Shown here: positions 26,691-33,637 of the stretch, one piece after another
Position numbering within the stretch: the stretch's first letter is position 1
How the letters are laid out: each line of letters opens with the position of its first letter
From: a virus
DNA: 47,787 bases
IMG/VR virus record: IMGVR_UViG_3300019999_000001
Location: 1 to 47,787 of that record
Direction: 5' to 3' (one strand)
Notes under the pieces: generated by a model
Told to the model about the DNA's origin: nothing
The model's database searches: none
Seen by the model: only the letters and a program-made list of their open reading frames with translations
Made by a program: the position numbers and the translations under genes

Positions 26691-28133
26691 GTGGCCTATA
26701 CCCTCGCGCAGAACCCGGCGGTCGCCAACGGCACTGGCGCGTCAATCTCTAAAGCGTTCGGCAGTAACGTCACTGCGCATTCCCTGTTGATTGCGTTAGT
26801 GACTACCGATGCCGCCACGCCGGGTACATTCACATTCACTGGTGGCGGCACCTGGGTGTCGATCGGGTCGGTACTCAACACCAACGATTCGCAATGGGTC
26901 ACAATCGGCTACTGCTTGGACGCGACCGGTGGGTCCGCGCCGACCATCCAAGCGTCGTGGACCGGCAACGGCGCCTTTAACGGCATCAACATCGCCGAAT
27001 TCACCAACGGCGGCGTCGCATCCCTATTCGACACGAGCACACCCGGCCGGCTGATTACCAACGTCGCCATCACGGACATCGCCGTCGTCGCTTCGGTGAA
27101 CGGTTTGGTCGTGTCCCACACCAACATAGGCGGCGGCAGCGTTACCTCGGCTGGCGGTGGGTTCACGCTCTGGACGAATAGTGATCCGAACCTCGACTGG
27201 GGCGAATACCAGGTCGTCGCGGGCGGCGGGTCGGTCACACCGACGTTCAACCAGGGATCGGCTAATACAGCGGCCATTATCTCGGCCGCATTCAAACCCG
27301 CTGGCTCCGCTACCGCGACAGCAATCTCCCCAGCCTATCCCGGCAAAACATGGTTGCGTAAGTTCAGACACCGGCAGAATCTATTACAGACTCAGCCAGG
27401 TCCACCTATCTCGATCGCCCTTAGCGACACGGTCGCAAGTGCTGACGCTATAACCGTCACCGCTACGGTTCCACTCACGGATGTTGTCGCTGCAACTGAT
27501 AACATAACGGTAACCGTAACCGTAAGTTTATCTGATACTGTTGCTACTAACGATGCACTGTCGGTAGCTGCAGCGGTACCACTTGCAGACACGTCGTCTG
27601 TAACCGACGCTCTCAGCACTGCTGCTGCGGTGCCACTTACGGACACCGTTCTCTCTACTGACGCACTTACCGTTGCAGCGGCTGTCGCTTTAAGTGATCT
27701 AGTTCACGCCGCCGATGCCATAAGTATTGCAGCGGCTGTGCCGCTGACTGATAACGTCAGCATCGTTGACGTTTTGAATGTGGCAACGGGAACAAACCCG
27801 TCACTGACTGACGTTGTATCAGTGTCGGATAATCTGTCCATCGTCGTCACTTTAGCTCTATCTGACACGGTCTCGATAGATGACTTCCTTGATAGCGGTC
27901 ATCCGCTTAACACGGTAATGACTATTTATGTGTTAGGTCCGGATGCTCCGTTCGTGACCACGCTTACGCACGAGCGTCCGTTGCAGCACTTCGTAACCAA
28001 GAGGGCTTGGGATTCTTTAAACATAAACTCTATTCCTAAGAGCGTCATAGTGGGAACCATCTATGACGTGTATGTGAATACCTTGCAGCCGCCGAACACT
28101 TACTTCCTCGGCACGTTGAAGGTTGTTGAGTGA
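26691..28133 (+). CDS. Chimeric fibre protein with tandem 18-residue repeats
   Basis: 480 aa, GTG start. The first 205 residues are a GC-rich beta-sandwich type domain (HSLLIALVTTDAATPGTFTF, IIS AAFKP at its end), similar to actinobacterial surface proteins. From residue about 244 (base 27420) there are eight repeats of about 18 residues with consensus LSDTV-x3-DALSV-x-AAVP; one copy has 20. A distinct C-terminal domain of about 80 residues follows (MTIYVLGPDAPFVTTL). The repeats probably form a rigid shaft and the end a tip or attachment domain. Base composition falls near 27300, so a domain fusion is likely. Confidence 0.65.
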   Translation: MAYTLAQNPAVANGTGASISKAFGSNVTAHSLLIALVTTDAATPGTFTFTGGGTWVSIGSVLNTNDSQWVTIGYCLDATGGSAPTIQASWTGNGAFNGINIAEFTNGGVASLFDTSTPGRLITNVAITDIAVVASVNGLVVSHTNIGGGSVTSAGGGFTLWTNSDPNLDWGEYQVVAGGGSVTPTFNQGSANTAAIISAAFKPAGSATATAISPAYPGKTWLRKFRHRQNLLQTQPGPPISIALSDTVASADAITVTATVPLTDVVAATDNITVTVTVSLSDTVATNDALSVAAAVPLADTSSVTDALSTAAAVPLTDTVLSTDALTVAAAVALSDLVHAADAISIAAAVPLTDNVSIVDVLNVATGTNPSLTDVVSVSDNLSIVVTLALSDTVSIDDFLDSGHPLNTVMTIYVLGPDAPFVTTLTHERPLQHFVTKRAWDSLNINSIPKSVIVGTIYDVYVNTLQPPNTYFLGTLKVVE

Positions 28134-28363
28134 TCGACTGCGCTAATTGTGAACAGTTATTTGAACCTACCGCTTCGCGGTGGCTATGTCCACATTGCCA
28201 TTTTAAGAACAATTGCTGCGAAGGGGAACCAATGCCTCTCCAAAAGGGTAAGTCAAAGAAGGTGATTAGCAAGAACATCCGGACTGAGAAGGCAGCCGGT
28301 AGGCCTCAGAAACAGGCTGTAGCAATAGCTCTCAGCGTAGCGGGAAAGGCTAAGAAGAAGTGA
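28130..28363 (+). CDS. Zinc-ribbon plus DUF6496-like basic tail protein
   Basis: 77 aa from a GTG in overlap with the fibre gene. Residues 1-30 form a four-Cys ribbon (CANC, CPHC). From Met35 the sequence MPLQKGKSKKVISKNIRTE and PQKQAVAIALSVAGKAKKK matches a very common small basic family (DUF6496-like) that usually starts at that Met. A ribosome site (GAAGGGGAACCA) also precedes the inner ATG at 28232. Both a 77-aa fusion and a 43-aa protein may be made. Confidence 0.65.
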   Translation: MIDCANCEQLFEPTASRWLCPHCHFKNNCCEGEPMPLQKGKSKKVISKNIRTEKAAGRPQKQAVAIALSVAGKAKKK

Positions 28364-29013
28364 ACGGCGAGGAGAATATTCCTTTTCGGGGTAGTCCGTA
28401 TCAACATCGCTCTAATATCCCGGTCCCTGATCCGACTCAGCGCACCGAGGAAGCGTCTGAGCGTCAGACGATACAGAACCGGCGCGACCTAGATGCAGCC
28501 ATGGGTCTGATTGACGTTCAAATTGCAGAAATTCATCGCAATATTGATGATAATAAGATCCACCATGATCAGTTAGTAGCTTCTAAGATAGACATTATTA
28601 ACGAGAAGTTTAGCGGTATCACTCAGCGTTTTACCGATCGGGATGCTCGGGCTAAGGATGCAGCAATAGCATCCAAGAATCAGTACCAGTCTGACATGCA
28701 GAATTCCCAGAACGCACTTAAGGAAGCTTTCTCTGCGGCTAAAGAACTACAGACTGTCACATCGGAGCAGTTCAAAACTGAGATTTCTGCCCTTAGAAGC
28801 CAAGCAGGAGAACGGGCCAAGTCAGTGGATCAGCAGCTTGCCGCGATCAATAAGAGTATTGATCAGGGTGTGCCAACTGGCTATGTAGCCGGTGAACGAG
28901 CACAGAGATTTGACCGCCGTCTTGACTCCAGTGCGTACGTTGGTTATATTATCGCCGCTGTCGCTATCATCGGACTAATAGTAAGTTTCTTCTTTCACGT
29001 CAAAGGTGGATAA
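28360..29013 (+). CDS. Coiled-coil protein with C-terminal membrane anchor
   Basis: 217 aa, GTG start. Residues 30-165 are helical with heptad-like spacing (DLDAAMGLIDVQIAEIHRN, then KELQTVTSEQFKTEISALRS and KSVDQQLAAINKSID). A single membrane helix lies at 195-212 (AYVGYIIAAVAIIGLIVSFFF), followed by HVKGG. This design appears in phage membrane proteins near lysis genes, so a lysis accessory or membrane tether is possible. It is the last gene before a strong terminator. Confidence 0.65.
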   Translation: MNGEENIPFRGSPYQHRSNIPVPDPTQRTEEASERQTIQNRRDLDAAMGLIDVQIAEIHRNIDDNKIHHDQLVASKIDIINEKFSGITQRFTDRDARAKDAAIASKNQYQSDMQNSQNALKEAFSAAKELQTVTSEQFKTEISALRSQAGERAKSVDQQLAAINKSIDQGVPTGYVAGERAQRFDRRLDSSAYVGYIIAAVAIIGLIVSFFFHVKGG

Positions 29014-29020
29014 GTAGAGT

Positions 29021-29052
29021 AGAGGCCCCGCGAAGGCGGGGCCTCTCTCTTT
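29021..29052. terminator. Strong terminator between convergent operons
   Basis: AGAGGCCCCGC (29021-29031) and GCGGGGCCTCT (29036-29046) form a perfect 11-bp stem with GAAG loop. CTCTTTCTTT follows for the rightward transcript. The stem also lies downstream of the left-facing operon that ends at 29077, so it probably ends both. Confidence 0.85.
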
Positions 29053-29076
29053 CTTTGCTAGTTGCGGATGAAGGGG

Positions 29077-29649
29077 TTATACGGAGTTCTCGCATACACC
29101 ACCAGGATCAGTGGCCATAAATGACCGATGCCATACTGAGCCGTTCCAGTCATACACATTCCAGCAACCCCAGTGCTCATTCGTACTGGTATTGGTCACC
29201 AACTGCAGCGCGGTGTAGTAATAGATGGTGCCCGCGTTGTAGGTGTTGGTGTGGAAGATCACCGCTCCACCATGTTGGGTTTCGATGATGTCCCCACCGT
29301 CGTCATACCTCATTAAGCACGGAGTGTTATTACTAGTTGGGGTCGACCAGGTTGTGCCTTTGTTGATGACGGTAATGGCCTGTCCGCAGTTAGGCCTGAA
29401 AGTCATAGCTGCGGCTGCATCGCCGACTACCCACGTTGGTGACCGGTTAGACCACACCAGTCGATCGCCGCCATATCCGGCACCGTAGTAGAGTTCCCAC
29501 TTCGTCGACCAGACCAAGGAGGCTGTCGCAGCCTGTCCTGTAGTTGCGGCGCTGGACGGCCCGGTGGCGTTGGCTGACCCCGTACCGGCTGCGAAGATTC
29601 CAAGACCGACGAGACAGGCAACAATCAATCCTAGGATTTTACGTTTCAC
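29077..29649 (-). CDS. Secreted protein of unknown function
   Basis: 190 aa from a GTG preceded by GGAAAGGAACC; the upstream in-frame ATG at 29700 has no site and overlaps another gene. Signal peptide: KRK, then ILGLIVACLVGLGIFAAG, cleavage probably after SANA. The mature part is Trp/Tyr/Asn-rich with paired Cys (FRPNCGQA, TPCLMRYDD; WGCWNVYDW, GGVCENSV), which suggests a small disulphide-stabilised beta fold, possibly lectin-like. It lies antisense to both flanking blocks and is the last gene of a six-gene operon. Lysogenic-conversion or host-interaction cargo is a guess. Confidence 0.75.
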   Translation of the reverse strand: MKRKILGLIVACLVGLGIFAAGTGSANATGPSSAATTGQAATASLVWSTKWELYYGAGYGGDRLVWSNRSPTWVVGDAAAAMTFRPNCGQAITVINKGTTWSTPTSNNTPCLMRYDDGGDIIETQHGGAVIFHTNTYNAGTIYYYTALQLVTNTSTNEHWGCWNVYDWNGSVWHRSFMATDPGGVCENSV

Positions 29650-29797
29650 GAGCGGTTCCTTTCCAGGTTGTGTACAGATGTCTGGCAAAATACCAGGCAA
29701 CTAGAATATATGCGTAGAAGAAGTTTGCAACCCAAAGGATGAGGAGGAATAGAATTCCCCCGAAGAGTACAGCTAGGGATTCATTTACAGTTGCCAT
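29639..29797 (-). CDS. Small membrane protein
   Basis: 52 aa with one long hydrophobic stretch (LAVLFGGILFLLILWVANFFYAYILVAWYF split by a short polar patch; one or two helices) and a basic end (RHLYTTWKGTARET). Its stop overlaps the start of the secreted-protein gene by 11 bases, and its start lies within the end of the upstream small gene. The ribosome site is weak, so translation is probably coupled. Confidence 0.6.
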   Translation of the reverse strand: MATVNESLAVLFGGILFLLILWVANFFYAYILVAWYFARHLYTTWKGTARET

Positions 29798-29913
29798 GTG
29801 AGGCCGATCCAGCGGTATTCATTCTCCCATCGGCCATAAACTCTGCGCCATACTCCGAGACGTATCTGGCTTCGCCCATGAGCGAAGTAAAGACGCCATC
29901 GGTATGGATTCAC
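29785..29913 (-). CDS. Trp/Arg-rich small protein
   Basis: 42 aa, GTG start in a 4-base GTGA overlap with its upstream neighbour. Composition is unusual: six Trp, four Tyr and eight Arg (MNPYRWRLYFAHGRS, then VWRRVYGRWENEYRW). Similar short basic aromatic phage proteins exist, but I cannot name this one. Overlap with neighbours on both sides supports translation. Confidence 0.55.
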   Translation of the reverse strand: MNPYRWRLYFAHGRSQIRLGVWRRVYGRWENEYRWIGLTWQL

Positions 29914-30053
29914 TTTTTCCGACCCCAACCGCCGCTCTTCTGGCTACCACTGGAATTATCCTGCTGAGCTATCTTCTTATTGGCTTCCTTGACAGCTTCT
30001 CTGCTGTACTTATCACGGGAGCGTTGCTGCGGTAAGGTAACTGTCTTGGTCAT
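29910..30053 (-). CDS. Small basic protein
   Basis: 47 aa, start after AGGAGG with 6-base spacing, the best ribosome site of this operon. Charged helical middle (RDKYSREAVKEANKKIAQQ) and a Gly/Lys-rich end (KSGGWGRKK). An extended -10-like TATACT box lies 35-40 bases upstream of the start, so the operon may have an internal promoter. Function unknown; nucleic-acid binding is possible. Confidence 0.65.
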   Translation of the reverse strand: MTKTVTLPQQRSRDKYSREAVKEANKKIAQQDNSSGSQKSGGWGRKK

Positions 30054-30204
30054 CGCTGGCCTCCTGTGTCTTCCACGTCTGAGGCCAGTATACCACAGCC
30101 CGATGGCTGCCCTGATGGTTCTTCACCTGGGAGCACCGGAGGACTAGATCCTCCTGGCCGTGCTCGACGTCCGTAAGTTCAAGCGTCTCGTAACAGAGAT
30201 TCAC
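30013..30204 (-). CDS. Small putative zinc-binding protein
   Basis: 63 aa, GTG start, GTGA overlap with its upstream gene and 41-base overlap with the next gene. RCSQVKNHQGSHRA plus the early Cys4 gives a C...C...H.G.H layout that recurs in small actinophage proteins ('C..p.GH.GpH'). Probably binds one metal ion. The long overlap with its neighbour lowers confidence. Confidence 0.55.
   Translation of the reverse strand: MNLCYETLELTDVEHGQEDLVLRCSQVKNHQGSHRAVVYWPQTWKTQEASDDQDSYLTAATLP
30087..30097 (-). promoter_or_regulatory. Extended -10 promoter element (TGTGGTATACT)
   Basis: On the minus strand the element reads TGTGG then TATACT, 35-40 bases before the ATG at 30053 and inside the upstream small gene. 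It matches elements at 30574-30584 (+), 31415-31425 (+) and 43072-43082 (-). No -35 consensus is seen. Confidence 0.5.
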
Positions 30205-30356
30205 TTACGTTTCCTATCGTCTCGCTTCTTCTCTCTTGCCATCTGCTTGATCACGGCAGCCTGTGCGTTGGCCAGTTTACTCCTCGTCCTAGCCGTAACC
30301 TTGTCCAGGTTACGGTCATTGTCCCAAGCGAACTGCTTGTAATCATCTCTAGCCAT
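30201..30356 (-). CDS. Small charged helical protein, first gene of the antisense operon
   Basis: 51 aa, start after AAGGAGAAAACTT. Composed of Arg/Lys/Asp-rich helices (WDNDRNLDKVTARTRSKLANAQAAVIKQM, ends KKRDDRKRK). Likely nucleic-acid or protein binding. It heads a leftward operon that continues with overlapping genes to 29077. Confidence 0.65.
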   Translation of the reverse strand: MARDDYKQFAWDNDRNLDKVTARTRSKLANAQAAVIKQMAREKKRDDRKRK

Positions 30357-30590
30357 AAGTTTTCTCCTTCACAGCTCGGACCTACGTCCGAGATATGTCT
30401 TCTTACGTACTTAGCATGCTAAGAGTAACATCTTACAGAGGCTCCCCAAGAGCCTCTGTACTTACAAGAGATATATATACTAAGAGTACGTCTTACGTCT
30501 TAAGAACTTAAGTATAACACAACAACTCGTCGGCGATGCCGAACGTTCCGCGTAAGTACACTTCCCTACCGTCCGTGGTACACTAGAGGC
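30357..30590. promoter_or_regulatory. Divergent regulatory region with hairpins and TAAGA...TCTTA repeats
   Basis: No gene here. Stems: 30375-30381/30386-30392; palindrome 30410-30423; 30434-30444/30450-30460 (11 bp). Two operator-like repeats with arms TAAGA and TCTTA lie at about 30420-30434 and 30481-30495, within longer direct repeats starting CTAAGAGTA (30419 and 30480). ACGTCTT is tandemly repeated near 30488. The region separates the leftward small-gene operon from the rightward replication block. Confidence 0.6.
30574..30584 (+). promoter_or_regulatory. Extended -10 promoter element before the nuclease gene
   Basis: CGTGG then TACACT ends 6 bases before the ATG at 30591. A start point this close would give a nearly leaderless message, unless the true start codon is further downstream. 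Part of the recurring early element family. Confidence 0.4.
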
Positions 30591-31424
30591 ATGACGGAAC
30601 CTACCGAAGTTGATCACCACCGCAGCTACAGCCAACTGAACTGCTACCGCCGATGCGGTGAACAGTTTCGGTTGGAACGTATAGAGCATGCCCCTCAGCG
30701 ACCAGGCGCAGCAGCAGTTGCTGGCACCGTGGTTCACACAGCCACTGAGCATATAGACCTAACCCTTGAAGAAGATCCTGAGGCGAACGTAGGGCACCTC
30801 GCCGCCGCGCAGCGCATCGCCCAGGATGAGTTAGCAGCCCAGCTGGCTTACTGGGCTGCGCATGGTTACAGTCCTGACCGGTATAAAGTCTATGGCCGAC
30901 AGAACGTGGACTGGTACAGGACGACAGGGATTCCCCAGTCAGTGGAGGCATATTTTAACTGGCGTCGTGACCATCCAGATTTTAGGCTGGTTACCCTTCC
31001 AGGCCACGGACTGGCCATCGAAGTCCCGTTCAATATAGAGCTTGCGAGTGGACTTACCATTCATGGCCATATTGACCGTGTCTTCGAGGTGGGCGAAGGT
31101 CAGTTCGACTTTATTCCAATGGATATCAAGTCCGGCCGTCTGCCCCAAACGGACGAACAGCTTGGTTTGTACGGCCTAGCGTTGAGCACAGAACCCTACA
31201 ACCTGACCTGCCGTTGGGGTTTCTACCTCTACAACCTCAAGGCGGGTGAAGCGAAGCTGTCCGCTCCGCTGAACCTCACCCACTGGACGTGGGCCAAGCT
31301 GTCCAAGGTCTACGAGGATCTTGACCGCGCTCTGCAGGCGGAGATTTACATACCTCACCCTGGAGAAGAGTGCTTCCACTGCGCCGTCAGCGATAGCTGC
31401 ATGTTCGCGCAGGCTGTGGTATGA
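30591..31424 (+). CDS. Cas4/RecB-like PD-(D/E)XK nuclease
   Basis: 277 aa, probably an exonuclease for recombination or end processing. Landmarks: YSQLNCYRRCGEQFRLER (Cys18, Cys22), GTVVH with His49, GHIDRV with Asp162, MDIKSGR with Asp178 and Lys180, then the QLGLYGLAL helix. Cys261, Cys264 and Cys270 near the end together with an N-terminal Cys match the Fe-S cluster of Cas4/AddB-type nucleases. First gene of the replication block. Not CRISPR-linked here: no array or cas genes seen. Confidence 0.85.
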   Translation: MTEPTEVDHHRSYSQLNCYRRCGEQFRLERIEHAPQRPGAAAVAGTVVHTATEHIDLTLEEDPEANVGHLAAAQRIAQDELAAQLAYWAAHGYSPDRYKVYGRQNVDWYRTTGIPQSVEAYFNWRRDHPDFRLVTLPGHGLAIEVPFNIELASGLTIHGHIDRVFEVGEGQFDFIPMDIKSGRLPQTDEQLGLYGLALSTEPYNLTCRWGFYLYNLKAGEAKLSAPLNLTHWTWAKLSKVYEDLDRALQAEIYIPHPGEECFHCAVSDSCMFAQAVV

Positions 31425-31425
31425 T
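31415..31425 (+). promoter_or_regulatory. Extended -10 promoter element (TGTGGTATGAT)
   Basis: TGTGG then TATGAT overlaps the end of the nuclease gene and lies about 33 bases before the next ATG (31458). Same family as the elements at 30087 (-), 30574 (+) and 43072 (-). Confidence 0.5.
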
Positions 31426-31457
31426 GGTTAGACACACCCAGGAAAGGGAGTAAAACC

Positions 31458-31916
31458 ATGCAAGATCCGGTCTACACCGTCAGCGGTCGCTTCGGAGAGA
31501 CGTCGTTCACTGTTCGCGGTGACACTTGGGATGACCTGTCCAGTGCTGTAGCCGTGGCCTTCAACGATGAAGCCGTGGCCGAAGTCTTCCTCAGGGAAGC
31601 TATCCAGGGTGCGTTTGTTGACGCACTAGATTCCGCTCGCGCCGTGCGCGCAATCAACGACGGCGTAGGAGCAACGGTTGTCAACGAACCACGGAATGTA
31701 CCTACCCAGTCCTCCCCGCAACCTGGCCCACACAATGAGCAGGCTCAATCGCAGGCAGCTGTCAACCCTCCTGGCGTCACCTACCCCGGTAACTGCCCGC
31801 ATGGCCAACGCGTCTACCGGGACAGCATGGCCCGTGGACGCCCATGGCGTCGTTGGGAATGTGCGATCCCGTGGTCTCCAGATGTCCAGGGTCGCTGCCG
31901 CGCGGTGAATGCCTGA
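31458..31916 (+). CDS. Early protein with C-terminal zinc-ribbon
   Basis: 152 aa. N-terminal beta/alpha domain (VYTVSGRFGETSFTVRGDTWDDL, AIQGAFVDALDSARAV), then a Pro/Gln-rich linker (75-105). The C-terminal module has three Cys and a His (NCPHGQRVYRDSMARG, RRWECAIP, GRCRAVNA). Proteins of this type commonly sit beside recombination nucleases in actinophages. DNA binding is likely but not shown. Ribosome site GGAAAGGGAG. Stop overlaps the next start. Confidence 0.7.
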   Translation: MQDPVYTVSGRFGETSFTVRGDTWDDLSSAVAVAFNDEAVAEVFLREAIQGAFVDALDSARAVRAINDGVGATVVNEPRNVPTQSSPQPGPHNEQAQSQAAVNPPGVTYPGNCPHGQRVYRDSMARGRPWRRWECAIPWSPDVQGRCRAVNA

Positions 31917-32089
31917 TGGCCGCCGTCGATGATGCCTTCGTGGTGTTGAAGCAGGCGATGCAGAACCTGCACCAGGCGAAGGCGCAGAAAGATAATGCGG
32001 TGGCCAGCCTGGCCACCGCTCAGGACCAACTAGCCTCCCGCCAGGCTGCGGTTGATGCAGCCTGGAAGGCAGTTAATGACCTGATGTAG
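31916..32089 (+). CDS. Small coiled-coil protein
   Basis: 57 aa, ATG in a one-base overlap with the preceding stop. One continuous amphipathic helix (DAFVVLKQAMQNLHQAKAQKDNAVASLATAQDQLASR...). Probably forms a dimer or trimer. It lies immediately before the helicase-like gene, with the start codon of that gene adjoining its stop. Confidence 0.65.
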   Translation: MAAVDDAFVVLKQAMQNLHQAKAQKDNAVASLATAQDQLASRQAAVDAAWKAVNDLM

Positions 32090-32869
32090 ATGCCGTTACT
32101 GTCGATCAACCGGAGAAGGGCTGCGCACATCGCGCAGCCCCTCCCCTTACGGAACGAAGTGTTCGACAGAACAGATGTTCGTCTCCGTCAGGGACAGTTC
32201 AGTCTTGTTGCCTCTGCTCCCGGAGTGGGTAAGAGTCTACTTGCCACTAACATAGCTATTCGTACAAAAGTTCCGACTCTATACTTTTCGGCCGATACGG
32301 ACGAAGCTACGGTCCGTTACCGTGCTTGCTCCATCTTGAGTGGCTATCCATTGGATCAAGTGGAAGCCACCTACAGTGAAGAGAATTGGAAAGCTTTTTT
32401 CACCGAGCGTCTGCTTCGAGCAGACCATGTCGACTGGTGCTATCAGTCGGACATCAACATGGATTTTGTTTGGAAGCGGCTGCAAGCTAACGCTGCCCTA
32501 TACGGTAGCTACCCTGGATTGGTCGTGGTCGACAACCTGGCCAACACCACGACCGAACCAGAGAATGAGTACGCTGAACTACGTGGCATCTGTCGTGATC
32601 TGCAAACCATGGCACGTCTCACCAATACTCACGTTCTGGCTTGCCACCACGTGAAGGGTGCGAAAGAGTCTGGCTTGTATCAGATCGGCATGGCTGATCT
32701 GCTCGGTAACATTGGCAAGATTCCAGAGCTTGTGCTAGGGTTGAACTTCGCCAACGACAACCGTTACATCAACATGCACGTGGCGAAGAATAGGTCCGGC
32801 CGTGCCGGACATGTGGTTAACCTTGGGATAGACTATCCGAAGGCCACTATCGGAGGTTTCCAAATCTAA
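32090..32869 (+). CDS. RecA/DnaB-like ATPase (helicase or recombinase)
   Basis: 259 aa. Walker A ASAPGVGKSLLATNIA (Lys48), Walker B GLVVVDNLA (Asp148), a downstream strand LACHHVKGAKESG, and a C-terminal AKNRSGRAGHVV loop. Similar to the AAA_25/DnaB C-terminal ATPase core without a primase-binding N-terminal domain. In this block beside primase genes, the likely job is replicative helicase or helicase loader; a recombinase is the alternative. Confidence 0.8.
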   Translation: MPLLSINRRRAAHIAQPLPLRNEVFDRTDVRLRQGQFSLVASAPGVGKSLLATNIAIRTKVPTLYFSADTDEATVRYRACSILSGYPLDQVEATYSEENWKAFFTERLLRADHVDWCYQSDINMDFVWKRLQANAALYGSYPGLVVVDNLANTTTEPENEYAELRGICRDLQTMARLTNTHVLACHHVKGAKESGLYQIGMADLLGNIGKIPELVLGLNFANDNRYINMHVAKNRSGRAGHVVNLGIDYPKATIGGFQI

Positions 32870-33162
32870 TGCCTGATCGAACCGCAGGTGAGCAAAACTA
32901 CGTAGAGTGGCAAGAAAGACTTTTGTCTATTACTCCCATTAGGAGGGGAGAGCCCGAGTGTCCCTTGGCTTGGCGTAGACTCCAGGCAGAACATGAGCAG
33001 TACCTTCTAGATATCCTAAGGAATAATCTACGTGAGCACGCAGACAACGAACGAGAGACTACTGCAGGAAATCCAGAGGGCGAATTCAGCGGAGAAGGAG
33101 CTAGCCTTAGCCTTGCAGAACTTGGCAGACTGCCGGGAGGCCCTGGAGCGCGTCTACCGTGA
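32869..33162 (+). CDS. Hypothetical early protein, overlapped by the next gene
   Basis: 97 aa, TAATG overlap with the ATPase stop and a GGAGG site. The first 55 residues look like a real helical protein (NYVEWQERLLSITPI, AWRRLQAEHEQYLLDILRNNL). The last 40 lie over the start of the gene at 33032 in another frame and are low complexity (Gly/Glu/Pro). Either the two genes overlap by 131 bases, or one of the ends is not translated. Confidence 0.5.
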   Translation: MPDRTAGEQNYVEWQERLLSITPIRRGEPECPLAWRRLQAEHEQYLLDILRNNLREHADNERETTAGNPEGEFSGEGASLSLAELGRLPGGPGARLP

Positions 33163-33208
33163 TGGCTACCGTGACGGTGCCCGTAACTCTACGTTCGTAG
33201 CAGCATGA
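33032..33208 (+). CDS. Small early protein with YRDG repeats
   Basis: 58 aa, GTG start after AAGGA. Helical (NERLLQEIQRANSAEKELALALQNLADCREALERV), then YRDGYRDGARN, a motif I associate with small actinophage proteins. Its stop overlaps the next ATG (ATGA), fitting the tight packing of this block. Conflicts in frame with the end of the preceding gene. Confidence 0.6.
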   Translation: MSTQTTNERLLQEIQRANSAEKELALALQNLADCREALERVYRDGYRDGARNSTFVAA

Positions 33209-33492
33209 ATACCCTTGCGTGGTGCCCCCGCTGTAACAGGGAGTGGAATGGTCATCTTGAATGTCACTGCCCCACCTGCCACCTGCTTTTCAATAACATT
33301 GATGCTTTTGATCGTCACCGACGCCGTAACGTCTGTTTAGATCCAGCTACCGAACTACGGCGCGACGGAGAGCCCGCTTTTCAACCTGTACGTCGTAAAT
33401 CTGGGGAGACTTGGGGCCTCTCTGGTACTAGAGATACCCTCCCGGAGTTTTTGGCCCGCAGAAATATGGAGGTGTCAGTAAATGACCGATGA
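33205..33492 (+). CDS. FDXHR-type zinc-binding protein
   Basis: 95 aa. CPRC, then CHCPTCHLLFNNIDAFDRHR and VCLDP, match the FDXHR putative zinc-binding family found in actinobacteria and their phages. In that family two Cys pairs and the 'AFD.HR' helix form a small finger. C-terminal 40 residues are basic and flexible. Probably nucleic-acid binding. Confidence 0.8.
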   Translation: MNTLAWCPRCNREWNGHLECHCPTCHLLFNNIDAFDRHRRRNVCLDPATELRRDGEPAFQPVRRKSGETWGLSGTRDTLPEFLARRNMEVSVNDR

Positions 33493-33637
33493 TTGGACTC
33501 ATGACGAGTGGAAAGACGACTGTCATATCAACCTCGGTTGGCCTGATGATCGGGTAGAATCCCGTGAATGTGATGGCTTTGGCCACGTCACACTTACCGT
33601 GCTACGTGAGGGTAGATTAGTTCGGGTGCCTGGCTAA
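33482..33637 (+). CDS. Small acidic hypothetical protein
   Basis: 51 aa, start overlaps the preceding stop by 11 bases and its stop overlaps the next ATG. Acidic N-terminus (TDDWTHDEWKDDCHI) and a beta hairpin end (HVTLTVLREGRLVRVPG). No family recognised. Confidence 0.65.
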   Translation: MTDDWTHDEWKDDCHINLGWPDDRVESRECDGFGHVTLTVLREGRLVRVPG

